A stretch of 64,000 nucleotides of DNA from CAIPAT01 sp041665605 (GTDB lineage Bacteria > Verrucomicrobiota > Lentisphaeria > Victivallales > Victivallaceae): assembly GCA_041665605.1 (NCBI GenBank), contig JBAYIO010000001.1, positions 58,485 through 122,484 on the forward strand, in the 5' to 3' direction. The translations under genes and the position numbers were made by a program. Positions 53,171-62,515 of the stretch are shown here, piece after piece. Under the pieces are notes generated by a model, which did not search any database, was not told the DNA's origin, and saw only the letters and a list, made by a program, of their open reading frames with translations. Position 1 is the stretch's first letter. The number at the start of each line of letters is the position of its first letter.

Positions 53171-56100
53171 TCAATTGACGGTCCATTTAATGGTTGCTGA
53201 CCAGGTTTGTCCCGGCTCGAGTTTAACTTTTCCGAAGACCGGTTCGAAAGTTGAGGCTTTCTGTTTGCCGGAATCCCAGAAGATCAGACAATGCAGGTCT
53301 TTTGCCGTATCAACTTCGGCGGCAAGCGCAGTCTGGCTCCAGGGCGCGGTAAATACTGTCTTCGGACTGGTTATGGTCGATACGCTTTGCATATTGAACG
53401 CGCCTTCCAGGTCTTTATCCGGATTCGCGGCAAACCGGTAGAGTTTGCAGATGAACAGCCTGGGGAATATTTCCGGCTTATTCCCGTTCAGCATCGCCGC
53501 CCGGCCGCCAATCCCATTTTTAATCTCGAATAATCCCGGCATATTGTGCCAGCGGAAAGAGAATTTCAGTTCATTCTTCGTCCGGTTGATGATTTCAGAA
53601 GTAAGGCTGAAGCCGTTTGGGGTGATATCATACGTTTTGCGGATTATAATTCCGGCAAGATAATGATTGTCGGCGGCATTAATTTCTCTTTCCAGCGTAA
53701 TACTCAGGCCGCTGCCGGATTTTGACTGGCCGGTGACTTTGTACGGCGTGCTGATGGAACAGACGGCTCTGTCCGGCCACCAGAAAGCATCCACCGCCAG
53801 CCCGTTTTGTCCATCCTGGCTGACCAGTTCGTCTCTGCCTTTGGTCCAGCTCATCAGCCGGCCGCCGACTGCCGGGTCAAGCGTCAATATCATATCGCCG
53901 GTTTTGAATTCGACGACAGTTTTACCGGCAAGCGTTTTTTTCAGACAGGAAACTCCGGCGCTGCTCATATCTTTGATGCCTGAATAATCCGGCATGCTCA
54001 GCTCTTTTGCCGCCTGCTCCTGTTTGGCGGAGATATTTTCCCGCTCCCATTGAACAGCCTTCTCAATTGCGGACAGACGTTCATTCATAACTTTTTTCAT
54101 GATTTCCGGGGTGATAATTTCGCCGTAGTTTTTTCCGGCTTCGTAATTCTCCAGCACATAAAAATTCCAGCGCAATGCCCCGGCATGCAGCATCATGCCT
54201 TTTTCCATATCTGCAGTTGCCAGTGCGATATCGCCATTCATATTGGCGTAACAGCGTTTTTTATCCGGCTGAGTCAAAACATACTTCCGGCCATTGTCTA
54301 AAGCGCCGATTTTCAGGTTAAAGAAAATCTCGCCCTTCAACCAGAAATTGCCGGCGGCGATCATCATGCGATTGTCGAGTTCATAACTGACGCATTGCAG
54401 CAGTGAAGCATTGGCCAGCTCCGGAAGCTTTTGTAAAAAGTTACCCCCTTCCGCCCATGACTTTGGAAAATTCGCGGCTGGCAGAGGACTGACGGCCGCG
54501 GCATTCGCCGAAAAGTTGCGTTTGCCCTTGAACACATAGTTTTCATATTCCGCAATCTGCGAGTTGACTTCGGCCAAATCAGCCCAGTAACGCTGGTCGT
54601 AACCGCGCGGGAAATAGTAGGCGAAAGCCCCTTCCCAGCCGTTCAGGAAAAAGCAGAGACTGTCAAATGCGAGCGCTTCCGGCTCCGTAACCCAGTCATT
54701 AAGCTGATAACCGTGCGGAAATGCAATCAGTCTGGGCCGCTGCGCCTGATCCGGAACCCTGTCTGCTACGAATTTCCGGATATCGCGGGCGGCGGCGAAT
54801 GTAATAAGATGGATACCCGTGTAATATTCATAAGGCTTGGTAAAAGGCTGAAAGATATACGGACCCCATGCTTCAATCCATGGCAGTTTCGTCAGAAAGT
54901 CCGCCGGGTTGTATTGTCCGGCCTCGCTGTTGGAATTTTCGATGAAATAGCTCCAGGCGACTTCCGGCATGAAATGAGAATCTTTTCCGGCTTTTCTGCC
55001 CAGTTCGTTAACCGTTTTCTCCAGAGTCTCCATCATCATGGCATGCTGCTGACTGCGGAATTTTATCCATGTGTCACGATAGGAAGTGACAATTGATTTC
55101 GGCCACCTGGACTCAACCTCTTCCCGCGGCAGTTTGCTGTATTTGATGAATTCCTCTTTGCAGCGCGGACAGAAACAGCCCTTGAAGTCGAATCCGTAGG
55201 GTTCCCAGTTCGGCATGATATTGTCGGCGGTGTCCTTGCCGACCAGCAGCTTTTCCAGCATGCCGACAACATGCTCTTTGTAGTACGGACCCTGTTTATA
55301 CACTTCCACCGGGCAGATTGCTTCCACCGGTTTATTGTAAGGCGAACCATCGACCAGGCGGAAAAGCGCGTCTTCTGGTTTTTTCGCCTCGCCTATCCGA
55401 TACCCGTCCTGCAGATAGGATGGCTGGTAATAGCGCGCGATTCCGGCTTTTTTAAGTTCATCCAATACCGGCTTAACGGAACCTCCGTGAACGCAGTTAA
55501 AGCCGCTGCCCGCATAGAAGGATACGAATTCCTTCGCCCCGTCACCGGCAAAATCGCTTTCGCGGGAAAGCATTGCGGCGGAACGGAATATTTTCGGGGT
55601 ATTGCCGGATGCTGCCGGAATTATTTTGAGATTGAGTTTTTCCGGCGAACTGCGATAACTGCCGTCTTCCACCCAGTATTCCGCGGCATAAAGTTTTTCC
55701 CCGGGAGGCAGCGCCGTCTTCAGCATTGCCGACGCAGTATTATAGGAACTGTACGATTCTTTGCTGATGTCATTTTTAAGCGCGCTGACATCAATTTTGT
55801 AGATAACGTTTCCATCCGCATCATGTATGGCCTCGCCGATTTTTAGTATACTGCGGACGTCAATTAATTTAAATGTCTCCGGAACTTTCAGATACAGTAC
55901 CGGACTGGCAAGTGGCTTCGCATTTTCATTGCGGAACGCGAAAACCAGCGTTCCCGGCTGACCGGTCCCCAGACAGAAAATCTTATCCAGAAAGGCAAAC
56001 GGTATAAGTTTGACGGTCACGCCATCCTCCATCTGCGCCTGCCGGACTTCCACATCATCCACATATGCTTCACCGCAACCGTAAAATGCCAGAGAGACAA

Positions 56101-56758
56101 TCAGCAGACGGGTTCCGGCCGGAGCAATGAAATTAACTGAATTACTCTGCCAGTCCGGCTTCAAGGGAACGCCGACTTCCACCATTTTACCCAATTGCCT
56201 GCCTTTCGACTGTTCCGGCTTGTCGAGACAGGTCACAAATACCCGGAAGCTGTTTAAGCCGGGAGTGTTTTCCAGCGTTCCTCTTAATTTGAAAGTCAAT
56301 TGATACTTGACCGGGCCGGGACTTTCAGGCACAGGAATATTCTGCGAAATACGGTTGGATATCTCCGGCTTGCCTTTGTCGTCACGGAATTTATTTACCG
56401 CCGGCGGCGTAATCAAAACCGCGCATTTTTTACCGGATGCCGGATTGTCTTCGCTGATTTTACGGATTATCAGCGGCAGCATTTTTTCTTTCAATGCATC
56501 GCCGTCTTTCTGATGAACATAAAAATCTCCGCCCCAGTTATACAGCCGGCTCTGCCGCAGGTCGGCCTTTGCATCTTCAAAATCACTGAATTTCAGCAGA
56601 TTTTCGCCCTGCGCGGCGGCTGGTTCGGCCCGGCATCCGGCAAGATCAACACTGACTCCGCCGGCATCAATTCCCCCGGCGGGAGCTTGAGCCGCGACAT
56701 TAACGGTCATCATGAACACACAGAATCCGCCCAATAATAAGGAGTACATTTTTTTCAT
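53171..56758 (-). CDS. Very large secreted glycosidase-like protein
   Basis: A 1195-residue protein with a signal peptide (~1-23). Residues ~50-240 form a jellyroll-like binding domain (VKYQLTFKLRGT; AYVDDVEV). A beta-domain follows (~250-390), then a probable barrel (~395-800) with FYAGSGFNCVHGGSVKPVLDELKKAGI, a Cys motif CFCPRCKEEF near 527 and several Trp/Tyr-rich strand ends. The C-terminal ~250 residues (from ~940) resemble a mutarotase-like beta-sandwich (GGRLMSWTKGRDEL; YLAGIIIRKTYDITPNGFSL). The gene begins with GAGGAT just before the ATG. It lies 107 bases after the pseudopilin gene. The family cannot be named, but a secreted glycan hydrolase is likely. The CPRC cluster also appears in the 19852 product. 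Confidence 0.65.
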   Translation of the reverse strand: MKKMYSLLLGGFCVFMMTVNVAAQAPAGGIDAGGVSVDLAGCRAEPAAAQGENLLKFSDFEDAKADLRQSRLYNWGGDFYVHQKDGDALKEKMLPLIIRKISEDNPASGKKCAVLITPPAVNKFRDDKGKPEISNRISQNIPVPESPGPVKYQLTFKLRGTLENTPGLNSFRVFVTCLDKPEQSKGRQLGKMVEVGVPLKPDWQSNSVNFIAPAGTRLLIVSLAFYGCGEAYVDDVEVRQAQMEDGVTVKLIPFAFLDKIFCLGTGQPGTLVFAFRNENAKPLASPVLYLKVPETFKLIDVRSILKIGEAIHDADGNVIYKIDVSALKNDISKESYSSYNTASAMLKTALPPGEKLYAAEYWVEDGSYRSSPEKLNLKIIPAASGNTPKIFRSAAMLSRESDFAGDGAKEFVSFYAGSGFNCVHGGSVKPVLDELKKAGIARYYQPSYLQDGYRIGEAKKPEDALFRLVDGSPYNKPVEAICPVEVYKQGPYYKEHVVGMLEKLLVGKDTADNIMPNWEPYGFDFKGCFCPRCKEEFIKYSKLPREEVESRWPKSIVTSYRDTWIKFRSQQHAMMMETLEKTVNELGRKAGKDSHFMPEVAWSYFIENSNSEAGQYNPADFLTKLPWIEAWGPYIFQPFTKPYEYYTGIHLITFAAARDIRKFVADRVPDQAQRPRLIAFPHGYQLNDWVTEPEALAFDSLCFFLNGWEGAFAYYFPRGYDQRYWADLAEVNSQIAEYENYVFKGKRNFSANAAAVSPLPAANFPKSWAEGGNFLQKLPELANASLLQCVSYELDNRMMIAAGNFWLKGEIFFNLKIGALDNGRKYVLTQPDKKRCYANMNGDIALATADMEKGMMLHAGALRWNFYVLENYEAGKNYGEIITPEIMKKVMNERLSAIEKAVQWERENISAKQEQAAKELSMPDYSGIKDMSSAGVSCLKKTLAGKTVVEFKTGDMILTLDPAVGGRLMSWTKGRDELVSQDGQNGLAVDAFWWPDRAVCSISTPYKVTGQSKSGSGLSITLEREINAADNHYLAGIIIRKTYDITPNGFSLTSEIINRTKNELKFSFRWHNMPGLFEIKNGIGGRAAMLNGNKPEIFPRLFICKLYRFAANPDKDLEGAFNMQSVSTITSPKTVFTAPWSQTALAAEVDTAKDLHCLIFWDSGKQKASTFEPVFGKVKLEPGQTWSATIKWTVN

Positions 56759-56865
56759 TAAATCCTCAAGTTTTAAGACAGCAAATGATTTTTTTCAGGA
56801 AGTCAGGAATGGTTCTCAGAGTGCGCCCGGCATTTGGAAACCAGGGCGCATCTGATATATTTATT

Positions 56866-57648
56866 TTATTGAATTGTGGCCGGATCGACCGAGAACGGGC
56901 TCCAGAAATAGGATTTTGTCTGCGAATTTGTATATCCCGGCGAATAGGCATCCGGAATGGTGCCGAACTTCCGGCCTTCAACGTGTCCCTCCACAAAGAC
57001 TATATTGGCGCTGTTTTTAAATGCGCTGCCGCCGCCGCCGTGACGATAGCCGACCGGATAGTTGCCGGTTTGCAGCGACATATCCGCATACGGTCCGTTC
57101 GCAGTATTAAAGCTGTCAGCGGCTAAACACGTTTGCGAGGACTTCTTGAACGCGCTCACTTTTCTCAGAATTTGTTTAGTAATCGGATAAGGCGATGTGC
57201 TGCTTACTCCTGAGTTTGCAATGATATTGTTATAGCCGTAGGTATATATAGTTCCGGCGGCGGGCGCCGGCTGGGAAGGACAGCACATCGGATAGCGGGC
57301 TGTCGCGGTCACATGTCCATAATATATCCCGACGCCGGTGGCAACCGTTTTAAGATACGGCTGGAGATATCCCTCGCCCTGTGCCGCCCTGTTCCAATAC
57401 ATCGCGGCTGGGCCGTAAGTTCTTCCCACCGGCAGATTATCGTTGTTGTCATTGATGTATAACATGAACGCCTGCCCGAATTGTTTAAGATTGTTCGCGC
57501 ATTCCGCTGTCCGTGCTTTTTCCCTCGCTTTATTCAGCGCCGGGAGCAGCATTCCGGCGAGGATGGCGATGATGGCGATCACGATGAGCAATTCGATGAG
57601 TGTAAAATTCCCTGAATTTGCCGTGGATCTCCTGCTTCTTGTTTTCAT
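56866..57648 (-). CDS. Type II secretion-like pseudopilin (second copy)
   Basis: A 260-residue protein. After a basic leader comes FTLIELL and a hydrophobic helix, then LPALNKAREKARTAECANNLKQFGQAF, typical of Lentisphaerota pseudopilins. Towards the end YRHGGGGSAFKNSANIVFVEGHVEG is a modified H-X9-DG motif with an insertion and Glu for Asp. The ribosome site AAGGAG lies 7 bases before the ATG. It is the second gene of the GntR-headed run and directly precedes the secreted 1195-residue enzyme, matching the layout at 29365. Role inferred: a subunit of a type II-like secretion or adhesion system used by this locus. Confidence 0.85.
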   Translation of the reverse strand: MKTRSRRSTANSGNFTLIELLIVIAIIAILAGMLLPALNKAREKARTAECANNLKQFGQAFMLYINDNNDNLPVGRTYGPAAMYWNRAAQGEGYLQPYLKTVATGVGIYYGHVTATARYPMCCPSQPAPAAGTIYTYGYNNIIANSGVSSTSPYPITKQILRKVSAFKKSSQTCLAADSFNTANGPYADMSLQTGNYPVGYRHGGGGSAFKNSANIVFVEGHVEGRKFGTIPDAYSPGYTNSQTKSYFWSPFSVDPATIQ

Positions 57649-57683
57649 GTTGATCTCCTTGTGTTGATTTGACGATTATAAAT

Positions 57684-58757
57684 TTACCTTTTTGCGCACG
57701 AACCTCTGACTATCAATTCTGGTTTCAAACTTATTTTATGGTTTTTCACCGGCTCTTTTTTCAGTTGCCGGTCCAATAATTCCAGGCATAATCCGCCGAG
57801 TTCATCAAGCTTGTTGTTAAAAGTGGTTAAGGCGAAGGTTGCTGATCCGTTGAGCATATTGCCGTTGCCGATGATTGACAGGTCTCCGGGAACTTTCAGT
57901 GAATTTTCGGCCGCCGCTTTGATTGCGCCGCAGGCAATATAATCTTCCAGCGCGAAAACCGCCGTCGGAATTTTGCCGGATTGAATTAAACTGGAGAACG
58001 CGGCGTAACCGCCCTCTTCGCCGTATTCGCATGATTTGAAGAAACTTTCATTTACTTCAAGATTGAGTTCATTCATTACATATTTATATGCCGCATAGCT
58101 GATCGGGGTGCTTCTGGCATAGTGCGGGCCGGCCAGCACGCATATCTTCTTATGCCCTAAATTATAAAAATATTTAACGGCTTCACAGGTGGCTCTGAAA
58201 TTATCCACCGTTACGCTGAATAACTCTTCTCCGTAAATATCATTGTTCGCCAGTACAAAAGGTATCTTGTTCTGCCTGAGCAGAAAAACTGAACTCTGCG
58301 GCAGTTCGGTCAGTACGATAAGTCCGTCGAAATCTTCATTATGAATAAAATCGTTGATCGAGTAATTGCTGATGCAGAATATCTTCATATTACATTTTAT
58401 AATTTTTGTCTTTTCAGATATCCCTTTGATTATCTTCGCCATATAGGGATGGTCGATATTATCAAAATCCGCCAGCAGAATCCCGATGCAGGGCACGGAG
58501 GAATTTCTTTTCCTCCCGGATGCCGCATTGGCTATTTCTTTCCGGAAATCGCTTACTACCGTCCCTTTCCCCTGTACAGTATATACTATGCCTTCGTGAA
58601 CCAGGTCAGTTATGGCTTTAACCGAAGTATTGCGGCTGGTGGAAAACACTTTGGCCAATTGATTAACCGAAGGCAGCGCGTCGCCGGGCTTGTACTTCCC
58701 CTGCTTGATCTCTTCCTTTAAAATATCCTTTATCTGCTGATATGCAGGAATGCTCAT
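57684..58757 (-). CDS. GntR-headed LacI-type transcriptional regulator
   Basis: A 357-residue regulator. The N-terminus is a GntR winged helix (YQQIKDILKEEIKQGKYKPGDALPSVNQLAKVFSTSRNTSVKAITDLVHEGIVYTVQGKGT). The rest is a LacI/periplasmic-binding-protein-like sensor domain (IGILLADFDN; GLIVLTEL; PFVLANND; ATCEAVKYFYNLGHKKICVLAG; ALEDYIACGAIKAA; LSIIGNG), which binds a sugar ligand. This combination (GntR_LacI) is common in Lentisphaerota. The gene heads a run of pseudopilin, secreted enzyme, GH36/31-like and ceramidase-like genes. A perfect 18-bp palindrome between its -10 box and its ATG implies that it represses itself and probably the run. Confidence 0.85.
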   Translation of the reverse strand: MSIPAYQQIKDILKEEIKQGKYKPGDALPSVNQLAKVFSTSRNTSVKAITDLVHEGIVYTVQGKGTVVSDFRKEIANAASGRKRNSSVPCIGILLADFDNIDHPYMAKIIKGISEKTKIIKCNMKIFCISNYSINDFIHNEDFDGLIVLTELPQSSVFLLRQNKIPFVLANNDIYGEELFSVTVDNFRATCEAVKYFYNLGHKKICVLAGPHYARSTPISYAAYKYVMNELNLEVNESFFKSCEYGEEGGYAAFSSLIQSGKIPTAVFALEDYIACGAIKAAAENSLKVPGDLSIIGNGNMLNGSATFALTTFNNKLDELGGLCLELLDRQLKKEPVKNHKISLKPELIVRGSCAKR

Positions 58758-58778
58758 CTTAATCTCTCTTTAAATTTA

Positions 58779-58796
58779 GTTATGGTTAACCATAAC
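58779..58796. promoter_or_regulatory. Operator of the GntR/LacI regulator
   Basis: GTTATGGTTAACCATAAC is a perfect 18-bp palindrome, 4 bases below the -10 box and covering the expected transcription start, 21 bases before the ATG at 58757. Position and symmetry fit an autorepressing dimer site. No second copy was noticed in the window. Confidence 0.8.
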
Positions 58797-58800
58797 ACTG

Positions 58801-58829
58801 ATTATACTGTATACTGCCATTTTTGTCAA
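58801..58829 (-). promoter_or_regulatory. Consensus sigma70 promoter of the GntR/LacI gene
   Basis: On the minus strand TTGACA (58824-58829) and TATAAT (58801-58806) are exactly 17 bases apart. Transcription should start near 58794, inside the palindromic operator. Confidence 0.85.
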
Positions 58830-58987
58830 GCGGAATCACATTTTGCAGGCAAAATTTCAAAAAATAATTGGGCGGCAGCCAGGATTCAGGCAATGAACAA
58901 TTGATTTGTGAAAAAAATAGAGTGTTCACACTTTGACAGGATTTTAACCTGTATTCCGCAGTTGCGCAGGATTGAACGTATTTTTAT

Positions 58988-59025
58988 CGAATCGCAATCC
59001 TTACTTGCGTCAAGATTGCGATTCG
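58988..59025. other. 12-bp hairpin downstream of the adhesin-like gene
   Basis: CGAATCGCAATC (58988-58999) pairs perfectly with GATTGCGATTCG (59014-59025) across a 14-base loop, 23 bases after the adhesin-like gene's stop. On the minus strand it is not followed by a T-run, so it may stabilise the mRNA end or act as a factor-dependent stop rather than an intrinsic terminator. Confidence 0.5.
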
Positions 59026-59047
59026 GTTTAATCGACGGTTTGTAGTA

Positions 59048-62000
59048 TTAACCGGCCAGCAGTCCGCTGCTTTTCTTCAGCGGATCGCCGGTCAGTCCGG
59101 TATCCGCACTGCCGGCCAGGGGGCTGGCTGCGCCGATAATTTGCCGGCTGATGGCCTGGTCAAGATTGAAATTCAGGTCATACTCGGTGGCGGCGGCTCC
59201 CGCCAGCATCACCTTTATATAATATATGCCTGCATCCACCTCCCCGACGCCGCTGTCTATTGACTCGGGAGTCAGTCCGGATTTGGTCGAAGACGCCACC
59301 AGTTTATGTTTGAAATTATATACAAAAAGATTGACATTTGAATCAAATCCGCTCAAATCACCCATTGCGGTTGCGCCGTCCGCCGACACTTCAAATTTGT
59401 AATAGTCTTCCTTGTTGCCTGCCCCCACCCAGCCGTGAACCGCTCCACCGGAAGTAAGTTCGACGGCGGTGGCAAAGGAACTGCCGGCTGTTTCTTCCTG
59501 AAAATAATTGCTCAGGTTATAGTAGGTGTTGTTGACGATGCCCTTGCCGCCGTCGGCGGGGGCGACTTTTACGAGATAATCACCGGCGGCCAAAGCCGTG
59601 ACGATTGTTTCGTCGGCGCTTTTCTTGTTAGCGGATGTCTTCAGCACCTTGCCTTTGCTATCCAGCAGCGTCAGATTCGCGTCGCTGCTCAAGCCGGTCA
59701 GGTTCAGAGTAAGCGCTCCGGCGGTGGCCAGCGTCAGTTGATAGTAGTCCGCCGGGTCGCCGAAACCAACCCACTCGTCAACGGAACTGTTAAGATCCAG
59801 CGAACCAGCCTGGGCCGGTAAATCTCCCGCGGTTTCTGTCGGGAAATAATCAACCACATTGTTCAGCGTGTAAGTGGTGTTGTTTACGGCGCTGTTGCCG
59901 CCGTCGGCAGGCGCGATTTTAACGAAATAATCACCGGCCAGCAAAGGCGTGGCGATTGCTTCATCGATATGCCCTTTTGTGGAAGAAGCCTTCAATACCT
60001 TGCCTTTGTTATCCAGCAGCGTCAGATTGGCGTCCCCGGTCAACCCGGTCAAGTTTAGATTCAGGCTCAAAGTTCCGGCATTGGTCAGCGTAAGTTGATA
60101 GTAGTCCGCCGGATCGCCGAAACCCGTCCAGTCGTTGCGTTCGACAGCAACCCCGTCTTCAAGTTCGCCAATGACATTTGCCCCGGATGAAGTATCCCCG
60201 GCGTTATCGTCCGGACAGGGGGCAAAAGTACTGGTCAGCGTGTAGTCGGTATCGGCAGCTTTGCCGACAGGGATGACCTTGACGTAATAATCGCCTTTGA
60301 ACAGTGCCGTGCTGATGTTTTCCTCCGCAGATCCTTTGGCGGAAGATATTTTCAACTGCTTGCCTTTGCCGTCGAACAGCGCCAGGTTGGCGTCCCCGCG
60401 CAATCCGGTCAGATTCAGGTTCAAAGTTCCGGCATTGGTCAGTGTCATTTTATAAACATCGGTGGAACCCACCCAGTCGCTGACGGAGCCATTGGCCTCC
60501 AGTGTGCCGGTGACGGTTAATAAAACAGGTTTGCTCCAGGCGCTCCATTTGCCTGAATTGTCCTGGGCGCGCACTTTTCCGTAGACAGTCCCGATGTTTG
60601 TGTCGGGGATGGATGCGCTACTTTCGGTGACAGTGATCAGATCTGCTCCAAGTGGATTGCTTAAATCGGAGTCGTCCGACATAATTTCATACTGTTTGAT
60701 GCCGTTGGCATCCGTCGAATCATTCCAGTCATAATTAAGCGTGTTCCCCTCGAGTGTCACCTTCAATCCGGTCGGAACTGTCGGCGGCGCGAGATCTACC
60801 ATAAATGAAGAGGTCTCGCTCCAGTCGCTCCAGTTGCCGGCATTGTCCTGGGCGCGCACATGCCAGTAAATCATCCCGTCCGGAAGTGTGATGCTATATT
60901 TACTGTCGGTTACATACAGAGGCGCGTCATTCGACTGGCCGCCAAGGTCAGGCTGGTTGTCGCCTTGCAACTCATATCGTTTAATGCCGCCCGCGTCAGT
61001 GCTGTCCGCCCAGTCAAGCGCCACTTTTTTCCCGACCATTAATTGCGTCAAACCAGTCGGAACGGACGGCGGAGTAATATCCGCGCCAACTGTGAAACTG
61101 CCGCCGCCGGCCCAGTCACTGCGGCCGGCTGCATTACAGGCCTGCACCTGCCAGTAATAGGTCCCGTCGGCAAGCGATGTCGAGGCCTGGCTGGGACCCG
61201 GCAAATCCTCGAATTCCGGACTGCTGAAATCCGCATTGTCATCAACTAGAATATCATACTTGGTGGCGCCGGCAGCATCACTCCAGTCAAATAAAACAGA
61301 GCTTCCAGTGACAGTCCGCTTTAAACCGGCCGGAACAGCCGGCAGCAGTCCGCCAGCGGTGAAATCAGCCGTTAACTGGTCTGTCGCGGCATCGGTCAGC
61401 ACGAGTGACAGTTTATCGCCATCGGCAAAAGTATAACTGGAACCGACCTTTACATTGACATTCTGACCGTTATCCTTCACCGTGAACACTGCGCCGCCCA
61501 TGCCGATAAGGTCGGCGCCGGAACCAAGAATATATGTCCCGGTCGCGGTGTTGTTCACGTCCAGAGTAAAGGCAGTGTGGCTGATGTCGCCGACCACGCC
61601 GGACAGAATGGTCAAAAGCGTATCGTCCGCCTGGGCATTGGCCAGCTTGAAACCCATTGCTGCCGGTTGCAAATCATCGCTGTATTCTATTATTACACGC
61701 CCGCCGTCAATCGTCAGTGCGCCGGAGGCCGTTCCACCGGAACACAGATACATGCCCCCGCCTGAATTGACAATGGTGTTGCTGGCCGTGCCGCCTGAAT
61801 AAACTAACTGATAGCCTTCATTGATTATAGTATTGGTTGCCGTGCCGCCGGATGAGATATTCTGGCTGCCGCCGGAATTAATCGTAGTGGAATTCGCCTT
61901 GCCTCCGCGGCCTTCCGTGTACCAGTCCGCTCCCAGATTCATATTGCCGCCATCATTGATAATGGTGTTGCTGGCGGTGCCGCCGTCAAAGACATACAGA

Positions 62001-62515
62001 ATGCCGCTGGTATTAATTGCAGTACTGTTCGCCATGCCGCCCCAGACATACTGATAACCGCCGGAAGTGATTATCGTATTAACCGCGGATTGTCCGGACG
62101 ATACTTCCAGTCCGCCGCCATTCTCCAGCAAGAAATTACTGGCAACGCCATTGATAACGGAAAACGCGCTATGTCCGTCGGTGCGGGTGTTGGTGCCGCT
62201 GGTGATTTTTGCGCTGGTGGTGGCATAGATTGCTCCGCCCGCCCGCTGATCAATCACGCTGGCGGAGCCCCCGCATTCAACCCACAATTCACCGCCGGAG
62301 TTAATGACGGTGGAATTCGCCAGTCCGCCGGACGCAACATCCTGCCAGCCGGAGGAGTTGATAACCGTATTGCCGGCTTTGCCGCCGGATGCTATAGTTT
62401 GATATCCGCCGTCAATGGTAGTGCTGCTGGCGATGCCGCCTTTGCTGATGGTTTGCGCACCGTCGACGGTTTCACCGGTCACGGTCTGAGATGATACAAT
62501 TGGTGTAAAAGCCAT
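59048..62515 (-). CDS. Large surface protein with AIDA-type repeats, three FN3 domains and pre-peptidase-like domains
   Basis: A 1155-residue protein; the ATG at 62515 follows GGGAGAG and is preferred to an in-frame start at 62545. There is no signal peptide at the start. Residues ~10-280 are about a dozen AIDA/autotransporter-type repeats (for example GGxASxTxINxGGxxxVxSGGxA). Residues ~285-390 are a linking beta domain; ~394-670 three FN3-like domains (YYWQVQACNAAGRSDW; YWHVRAQDNAGNWSDW). From ~675 come four PPC-like domains (DYYQLTLTNAGTLSLNL, DANLTLLDNKGKVL, LAGDYFVKIAP). The C-terminus is a short low-complexity tail with no translocator barrel, so export is unexplained. An adhesin or surface binding function is inferred. 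Confidence 0.75.
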   Translation of the reverse strand: MAFTPIVSSQTVTGETVDGAQTISKGGIASSTTIDGGYQTIASGGKAGNTVINSSGWQDVASGGLANSTVINSGGELWVECGGSASVIDQRAGGAIYATTSAKITSGTNTRTDGHSAFSVINGVASNFLLENGGGLEVSSGQSAVNTIITSGGYQYVWGGMANSTAINTSGILYVFDGGTASNTIINDGGNMNLGADWYTEGRGGKANSTTINSGGSQNISSGGTATNTIINEGYQLVYSGGTASNTIVNSGGGMYLCSGGTASGALTIDGGRVIIEYSDDLQPAAMGFKLANAQADDTLLTILSGVVGDISHTAFTLDVNNTATGTYILGSGADLIGMGGAVFTVKDNGQNVNVKVGSSYTFADGDKLSLVLTDAATDQLTADFTAGGLLPAVPAGLKRTVTGSSVLFDWSDAAGATKYDILVDDNADFSSPEFEDLPGPSQASTSLADGTYYWQVQACNAAGRSDWAGGGSFTVGADITPPSVPTGLTQLMVGKKVALDWADSTDAGGIKRYELQGDNQPDLGGQSNDAPLYVTDSKYSITLPDGMIYWHVRAQDNAGNWSDWSETSSFMVDLAPPTVPTGLKVTLEGNTLNYDWNDSTDANGIKQYEIMSDDSDLSNPLGADLITVTESSASIPDTNIGTVYGKVRAQDNSGKWSAWSKPVLLTVTGTLEANGSVSDWVGSTDVYKMTLTNAGTLNLNLTGLRGDANLALFDGKGKQLKISSAKGSAEENISTALFKGDYYVKVIPVGKAADTDYTLTSTFAPCPDDNAGDTSSGANVIGELEDGVAVERNDWTGFGDPADYYQLTLTNAGTLSLNLNLTGLTGDANLTLLDNKGKVLKASSTKGHIDEAIATPLLAGDYFVKIAPADGGNSAVNNTTYTLNNVVDYFPTETAGDLPAQAGSLDLNSSVDEWVGFGDPADYYQLTLATAGALTLNLTGLSSDANLTLLDSKGKVLKTSANKKSADETIVTALAAGDYLVKVAPADGGKGIVNNTYYNLSNYFQEETAGSSFATAVELTSGGAVHGWVGAGNKEDYYKFEVSADGATAMGDLSGFDSNVNLFVYNFKHKLVASSTKSGLTPESIDSGVGEVDAGIYYIKVMLAGAAATEYDLNFNLDQAISRQIIGAASPLAGSADTGLTGDPLKKSSGLLAG

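Noticed and set aside
61800..62500. Repeated GC-rich units suggesting a CRISPR or tandem repeat array
   Set aside because: The units are in-frame AIDA-type protein repeats of the surface protein, with varied DNA and no constant spacer pattern.
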